From Casp-Chloro-G3 sp002816715 (GTDB taxonomy: Bacteria > Chloroflexota > Dehalococcoidia > Lucifugimonadales > UBA3495), in assembly GCA_027623815.1 (NCBI GenBank), contig JAQBUV010000012.1, forward strand, positions 1-43,062: 43,062 nt of DNA, given 5' to 3'. The notes under the pieces are model-generated. The model was not told where the DNA came from and ran no database searches. It saw only the letters and a program-made list of their open reading frames with translations. A program made the position numbers and the translations under genes. This document shows, one piece after another, positions 38,390-43,062 of the stretch (its first letter is position 1; every line of letters begins with the position of its first letter).

Positions 38390-40795
38390 ATGTCTACTAC
38401 CGCAATTCCCACTGTTGTCGAACGAGTAATTGGAAACGAGAAATTAATCCTGGAAACCGGCAAGCTGGCCTTTCAAGCGCACGGTTCCGTAACCCTTAAG
38501 TATGGCGATACCGTTATTCTGGCTACCGCCGTTATGTCGGAGAAACCGCGCGCGGACATAGATTTTCTGCCGTTGACCGTTGAATTTGAGGAACGGCTCT
38601 ACGCCGCCGGTAAGATACCCGGCAGCTTCTTTCGTCGGGAAGGACGGCCCGGTCAGGAAGCCATTCTATCGGCCCGGCTCACCGACCGATCCATCCGCCC
38701 GCTGTTCCCCAAGTCTCTGCACAACGAAATCCAGGTGATTTTGACGGTTCTCTCCGCAGACCCAGCGAACCCACCGGAAGTCATCGCCATGATCGGAGCA
38801 TCGGCGGCCCTGTCAATGTCTCAAATACCCTTCGACGGGCCCATCGGCGCTTGCCGCATCGCCTACAACAAATCCGATAACCGTTACATCGTCCACCCCA
38901 CCTACCAGGAAATTGAGGATGGCGACCTGAGCCTGGTGGTCAGCAGCAGCCGCGACGCCATCATCATGGTCGAAGCTGGCTCCAATGAAGTCTCCGAAGA
39001 AGTAATTCTGGAGGGCATCCGTCTGGCCCAGGAAGCCAACCAGATTGCCATTGATCTGATTGAAGAACTCACCAGCAAGGCGGGCCGACCCAAGATGGAA
39101 GTTCCCGCCCCGTCTGATGAAGCCAAGCAATTGGAAGACCGAATTCACGGCACCCTCAACGGTCGGCTGACCACCGTCTTGGAAGAGAACTCACTGAAGG
39201 CGGAACGGGTTGAGGCGATGGATAACCTGGAGGCCGCCATCACCTTGGAACTGGGCGAGCAATACTCATCGGACGCGATAGCCGGTGGCTTCAAGAGCGT
39301 GGTCAAGTCGGAAGTCCGCCGCCGCATCCTGGAGCAGGGCATTCGCCCCGACGGTCGGGGACTGGACGAGATCCGTCCCATCACATCCGAAACGGGAGTT
39401 CTACCCCGCACCCACGGCTCTGGACTCTTCACCAGAGGACAGACGCAAGTCATGTCCATTGCAACCCTGGCATCCATGAGCATGAAACAGATTCTGGACA
39501 CCGTTGGCCCCGTGGGCATTAAAACGTACATGCACCACTATAACTTCACTCCCTACTCCACCGGAGAAGCCCGCCGAGTCGGATCTCCCGGACGGCGAGA
39601 GATCGGTCACGGCGCCCTGGCGGAACGGGCGTTAATGTCGGTGCTGCCCTCCCAGGAGGACTTCCCTTACGTCATTAGAGTAGTATCCGAGGTGCTGAGT
39701 TCCAACGGCAGCACTTCTATGGCCAGCGTTTGCGGCAGCTCCCTGGCTTTGATGGACGCCGGTGTGCCCATCAGGGCGGCGGTGGCCGGAATCGCAATGG
39801 GTCTGATCACCGGCCCCGACAATAAGTATGCCGTCCTCAGTGACATTCAAGGCATGGAGGACTTCCTGGGAGACATGGACTTCAAGGTGGCCGGCACCGC
39901 TCAAGGAGTCAACGCGCTCCAGATGGACGTTAAGATCAAGGGCCTCACCGGGGACATTTTGCGGGAGGCTTTGGAACAAGCACGGCAAGGCCGAATGCAT
40001 ATTCTGGGCAAGATGAACGAGACCATCTCCGAACCGCGCTCTCAGATGAGCGCTTACGCTCCCAAGATGATCCGGGTGCAGATTCCGGTGGAGAAGATTG
40101 GCGCGGTCATCGGCCCCGGCGGCCGGGTGATTCGAGCGATCATTGAGGAAACCGGCTGCTCCATTGATGTCGCCGACGATGGCGGCGTCACCATTGGCTC
40201 TTCAGACCAGGCAATGCTGGATCTGGCCCGGGGCAAGATTGAAGGCCTGACCCGAGAACTGGTGGTGGGAGACATCTTCACCGGCAAGGTCAGCCGCATG
40301 ACCAACTTCGGCGCGTTTGTCGAGCTGATGCCCGGCAAGGACGGCCTGCTGCGTAGTGAAGAGATGGGGGATATTGAAACTGACATTGACGTCGGCGTAG
40401 AAGTCACGGTGATGATCCTTGAGATCGACAACATGGGCCGGTTGAACCTATCGCGCCGGGCTTTGTTCGGCGAAGACGGTACCCCCAGGCCCCAGCCCCA
40501 GCGCCCGGCTCCGCGACCATCTTTCGGTGACCGAGGCGGTGACCGGCGTCCCGGCCCAGGTGGCCCCCGACCTGGTGGCAATGGCCCCCCACGTAGTGGC
40601 GGCGGCGGCTTTGGCGGCAATCGGGATCGACGCCCCGGCCCGGGCGGCCCGGGTGGTCCCGGAGGCCCCGGCGGACCCAGGCAGGGCGGTAGCGGGCCAA
40701 GACCCGGCGGTTCTAGACCGGCGGGCGGTGCAATGCAGGAGCGCAGGTTCCTGGGTGGCAGCGGCAGCGCCAACCGTCAGCGGGGCGATCGGTAG
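38390..40795 (+). CDS. pnp: Polynucleotide phosphorylase
   Basis: An 801-residue PNPase, the 3'-5' phosphorolytic RNA exonuclease. Two RNase PH-like domains are visible: F-F-R-R-E-G-R-P at 80-87 followed by L-T-D-R-S-I-R-P-L-F-P, and in the second G-S-T-S-M-A-S-V-C-G-S-S and G-T-A-Q-G-V-N-A-L-Q-M-D. The KH domain has I-G-A-V-I-G-P-G-G-R-V-I and the S1 domain G-K-V-S-R-M-T-N-F-G-A-F-V-E. After S1 comes a tail of about 105 residues rich in Gly, Pro and Arg with repeated G-G-P and R-P-G-P-G-G-P, longer than in standard PNPases. The start at ATG 38390 is chosen over TTG at 38348; no strong ribosome site is seen for either. Confidence 0.96.
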   Translation: MSTTAIPTVVERVIGNEKLILETGKLAFQAHGSVTLKYGDTVILATAVMSEKPRADIDFLPLTVEFEERLYAAGKIPGSFFRREGRPGQEAILSARLTDRSIRPLFPKSLHNEIQVILTVLSADPANPPEVIAMIGASAALSMSQIPFDGPIGACRIAYNKSDNRYIVHPTYQEIEDGDLSLVVSSSRDAIIMVEAGSNEVSEEVILEGIRLAQEANQIAIDLIEELTSKAGRPKMEVPAPSDEAKQLEDRIHGTLNGRLTTVLEENSLKAERVEAMDNLEAAITLELGEQYSSDAIAGGFKSVVKSEVRRRILEQGIRPDGRGLDEIRPITSETGVLPRTHGSGLFTRGQTQVMSIATLASMSMKQILDTVGPVGIKTYMHHYNFTPYSTGEARRVGSPGRREIGHGALAERALMSVLPSQEDFPYVIRVVSEVLSSNGSTSMASVCGSSLALMDAGVPIRAAVAGIAMGLITGPDNKYAVLSDIQGMEDFLGDMDFKVAGTAQGVNALQMDVKIKGLTGDILREALEQARQGRMHILGKMNETISEPRSQMSAYAPKMIRVQIPVEKIGAVIGPGGRVIRAIIEETGCSIDVADDGGVTIGSSDQAMLDLARGKIEGLTRELVVGDIFTGKVSRMTNFGAFVELMPGKDGLLRSEEMGDIETDIDVGVEVTVMILEIDNMGRLNLSRRALFGEDGTPRPQPQRPAPRPSFGDRGGDRRPGPGGPRPGGNGPPRSGGGGFGGNRDRRPGPGGPGGPGGPGGPRQGGSGPRPGGSRPAGGAMQERRFLGGSGSANRQRGDR

Positions 40796-40850
40796 TTCGC
40801 ATAGAATAGTAACCATCAAAAGTTAACACCAGAAAACTCTGACCAAGTAC

Positions 40851-40892
40851 AGAAAGGGGGCGGGTATGATACCTGTTCCCTTTCTTCTTTTC
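40851..40892 (+). terminator. Probable terminator of pnp
   Basis: AGAAAGGG (40851-40858) pairs with CCCTTTCT (40878-40885), an inner GGTA/TACC extends the stem, and TCTTTTC follows. It lies 55 bases past pnp. Confidence 0.6.
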
Positions 40893-40959
40893 GGGATGGA
40901 CACAACGTGTTAACATCTAGACCAGTTGAACACTCATATAGGGATGTTAGGGAGTAACA

Positions 40960-41748
40960 GTGGCTTCAATTAGAGTGGTAGTCAACGGCGCAACCGGCAA
41001 AATGGGTATGGAAACCGTCGCCACCATTGGCCGGGAGGATGGACTCAAGCTAGTGGGCGCCACCTGCCGCCGAGAGCGGGGCAACACTCTGCCGGTGTCC
41101 GGCGGCAGAGAAGTGCCGCTGTCCACCAACCTGGAAGACCTGCTGGCTCAGACTCACCCGGACGTTATGGTGGACTTCACCAACGCCAACGCCTGCATGG
41201 AATCGGTGCCCATTGCGGCGGCCAACTCCACCAACATGGTGCTGGGGGCCAGCGGGCTGACCGATGAGCACCTGAAGCAACTGGACGCCCTGGCCCACGA
41301 CAACAACATCGGCATCATTGTCGCCCCCAACTTCGCGCTGGGCGCGGTGATACTGAAGAAGCTGGCGGAGCAGGCCGCGGCCTACTTCGACTATGTGGAC
41401 ATTATCGAATCCCACCACGAAGCCAAAATAGACGCACCGTCGGGATTCGCAATGGCGTTGGCCCAGAGTCTGGGCGACGCCAAGCAGTTTACCCGCAACG
41501 TAACCGAGAAGGAGAACCTGCCGGGCACTCGGGGCGGCGAGTATAACGGTGTGAGCATCCACAGCATCAGGATGCCGGGACGCACGGCGCACCACGAGGT
41601 AATCATGGGGGCCGCCGGGCAGACCATCTCCCTGCGTCACGACACCCTGGGGAGGGACTGCTACATGCCTGGCGTAGTCCGTTGCATTCGGGAAGTTGTG
41701 CAGCGTCCGGGGCTTGTGGTAGGCTTGGAAAACGTCCTCGGTCTGTAG
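40960..41748 (+). CDS. dapB: 4-hydroxy-tetrahydrodipicolinate reductase
   Basis: A 262-residue DapB of the diaminopimelate/lysine pathway, reducing the cyclic product of DapA with NAD(P)H. N-G-A-T-G-K-M-G (9-16) binds the cofactor, and E-S-H-H-E-A-K-I-D-A-P-S-G-F-A contains the catalytic histidine and lysine (the usual T after G is F). V-A-P-N-F-A-L-G-A-V also fits. The start is GTG with TAGGGAG 5 bases upstream. asd follows after 44 bases, so two steps of the aspartate pathway are paired. Confidence 0.96.
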   Translation: MASIRVVVNGATGKMGMETVATIGREDGLKLVGATCRRERGNTLPVSGGREVPLSTNLEDLLAQTHPDVMVDFTNANACMESVPIAAANSTNMVLGASGLTDEHLKQLDALAHDNNIGIIVAPNFALGAVILKKLAEQAAAYFDYVDIIESHHEAKIDAPSGFAMALAQSLGDAKQFTRNVTEKENLPGTRGGEYNGVSIHSIRMPGRTAHHEVIMGAAGQTISLRHDTLGRDCYMPGVVRCIREVVQRPGLVVGLENVLGL

Positions 41749-41792
41749 CTGCTCCAATCAAAGGACAACAAAGGACAAGGAAAGACTCACCC

Positions 41793-42833
41793 ATGCAAGA
41801 CCTGACCATTGCCGTTGTCGGCGCCACCGGGGCCGTCGGAACCGAATTTCTAAGCATTATGGAAAGCCGCTATCCCAACGCCCACCAGTTCAAGCTGCTG
41901 GCGTCGCAGCGTTCCGCGGGCAGGCGAATAACGGTCAATGGTAAAGAGCTAACCGTGGCAGAGACCACCGAGGACTCGTTTCACGGAGTGGACATCGCCT
42001 TCATATCGGTGAACACCGCCGTCAGCCGTCAGTTCGCGCCGGTGGCGGTCAAATCGGGCGCGGTGGTCATCGACGACGGGTCGGCCTTCCGCATGGAGCC
42101 GACAGTCCCACTGGTGGTGCCTGAGGTCAACGGCGCGGACGTGGAGTGGCACCAGGGCATCATTTCCATTCCCAACTGCTCCACAGCCCCACTGGTGATG
42201 GTAGCCCACCCGCTAAGGCAGCTCAGCCCCATTGTGCGCATCATCGCCGACACCTACCAGTCGGTGTCCGGAGCCGGTGGCGCGGCCATTGACGAACTCC
42301 GCGACCAGACCCGCGTTGTGCTGGACGGCGGCCAGGCTACCGCCAAAGCGTTACCCGACCAGATCGCCTTCAACGTCTTCCCTCACATCGACAGCTTCCT
42401 GGACAGCGGCTACACCCGGGAAGAGCAGAAGATGATTGACGAGAGCCGCAAGATACTGCACGCTCCCGACATCGCCATCTCGGCCACCTGCGTACGGGTG
42501 CCGGTGTATGTCTCCCACAGCGCGGCAATCCACATCGAGTTTGAGCGTCCGGTCAGCCCCGAAGAAGCACGAGAAGCCCTGTCCCAAATGCCCGGCGTTA
42601 AGGTGCTGGACGACCCGGCCAATGCAGTGTATCCCATGCCTTGGGACGCCGCTGGTAAAGACGAGGTGTTCGTGGGGCGCATCCGTCGGGACGCCTCTTG
42701 CGCCAACGGTCTGGTTTTGTGGGTGGTGTCGGACAACCTGCGGAAGGGGGCCGCCCTCAACTCGATACAGATCGCTGAAGAACTGGTGGCCCGCAACTGC
42801 CTCAAGCCCAAGAGCAAGGCGGCCAGCCCCTGA
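41793..42833 (+). CDS. asd: Aspartate-semialdehyde dehydrogenase
   Basis: A 346-residue Asd: NADPH-dependent reduction of aspartyl phosphate, the branch-point reaction for lysine, diaminopimelate, threonine and methionine. G-A-T-G-A-V-G (10-16) is the cofactor loop; C129 in I-S-I-P-N-C-S-T is the nucleophile. The later S-A-A-I-H-I-E-F-E carries the catalytic histidine. Its length is normal. The frame is open 37 codons upstream, overlapping dapB, but AAGGAAAG stands 9 bases before this ATG and the family begins here. Confidence 0.96.
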   Translation: MQDLTIAVVGATGAVGTEFLSIMESRYPNAHQFKLLASQRSAGRRITVNGKELTVAETTEDSFHGVDIAFISVNTAVSRQFAPVAVKSGAVVIDDGSAFRMEPTVPLVVPEVNGADVEWHQGIISIPNCSTAPLVMVAHPLRQLSPIVRIIADTYQSVSGAGGAAIDELRDQTRVVLDGGQATAKALPDQIAFNVFPHIDSFLDSGYTREEQKMIDESRKILHAPDIAISATCVRVPVYVSHSAAIHIEFERPVSPEEAREALSQMPGVKVLDDPANAVYPMPWDAAGKDEVFVGRIRRDASCANGLVLWVVSDNLRKGAALNSIQIAEELVARNCLKPKSKAASP

Positions 42834-42999
42834 TGGATCTCTATTTCACTGGACTCATACCGGTTCATGGACACTTGGGCCCTATCCCCCGTATGCACAT
42901 CATCTTGGCATATCTATAATACACAGGTCGAACGGTTATGAGGTACAACCTCTCCTGAATGTGGGACGTATATTTGTTATGCGAACGTGAGGAGGAATT

Positions 43000-43062
43000 A
43001 TGGTAGACTTGCAAGTTACGACCATCAACGGAACAACGTCCGCTTTGCCGGAGTCACTAGTA
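43000..43062 (+). CDS. Start of an unidentified gene, cut by the window end
   Basis: ATG at 43000 is preceded by a strong GAGGAGG 5 bases upstream. Twenty-one codons (M-V-D-L-Q-V-T-T-I-N-G-T-T-S and on) are visible before the edge. A TATAAT lies at 42915-42920 without an obvious -35. The opening is compatible with the lead segment of berberine-bridge-like FAD oxidases, but this is too short to assign. Confidence 0.7.
   Translation, partial: MVDLQVTTINGTTSALPESLV

Overview
The window looks like a chromosomal segment of an uncultured or little-studied bacterium, most likely a Chloroflexota member of the Dehalococcoidia / SAR202 type. This is inferred from the mix of genes, not from any search: moderate-to-high GC by eye, two SMP-30 family hydrolases, a luciferase-like flavin monooxygenase, two CaiB/BaiF CoA-transferases, an HpcH/HpaI aldolase, a tartrate/D-malate-type dehydrogenase, and a complete late cobalamin pathway. 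No phage, conjugative element, rRNA operon or CRISPR array is visible.

Layout. 1-3.4 kb: the tail of an unknown gene, a 14-bp tandem repeat, a secreted helical repeat protein and a protein with a phage-primase-type C-terminal domain. 3.4-13.8 kb: mixed catabolic and housekeeping genes on both strands (zinc-type dehydrogenase, SMP-30 protein, enoyl-CoA hydratase family, TlyA methyltransferase, CinA C-terminal domain protein, degenerate receiver domain, membrane-anchored collagen-like/calcium-loop protein, luciferase-like monooxygenase, metallo-beta-lactamase fold protein, two tiny membrane proteins, VOC protein, PD-(D/E)XK nuclease). 14-28 kb: one long plus-strand cobalamin block headed by a cobalamin riboswitch and intrinsic terminator. 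It holds a ferredoxin-like protein, a HutX-like protein, a PLDc_N membrane protein, cbiA, cobA/cobO, cobT, cobS, a methyltransferase, a GIY-YIG protein, cbiB, cobD, cobC, cobQ, cobU, a probable selenoprotein and pduX. 28-33.6 kb: tartrate/malate-type dehydrogenase, DUF192 lipoprotein, HpaI aldolase and two CoA-transferases. 33.6-43 kb: tRNA-Met, an orphan OmpR-type regulator, a small unknown gene, a second SMP-30 protein, lepB, a Rieske protein, rpsO, pnp, dapB, asd and the first 21 codons of another gene.

The cobalamin genes form a coherent pathway. CbiA and CobQ amidate the corrin ring and CobA/CobO adenosylates cobalt. PduX and CobD make the aminopropanol phosphate that CbiB attaches. CobU, CobT, CobS and CobC build and join the nucleotide loop. 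Genes for making the corrin ring itself are absent here, so it is made elsewhere or salvaged.

The most striking observation is at 25803-27011. Two adjacent open frames are one reading frame interrupted by a single TGA at 26271-26273. The TGA sits in a U-x-x-C redox motif of a GrdB/PrdB-like (glycine/betaine/D-proline reductase selenoprotein B) protein and is followed by a small hairpin with GU in its loop, as in bacterial SECIS elements. I read it as a selenocysteine-containing protein lodged between cobU and pduX. Other notable features are a cobS whose only well-placed start is CTG, a CinA-type amidase lacking the usual motif serine, an exact 56-bp palindrome, a family of two-hairpin intergenic repeats, and a possible miniature transposable element.
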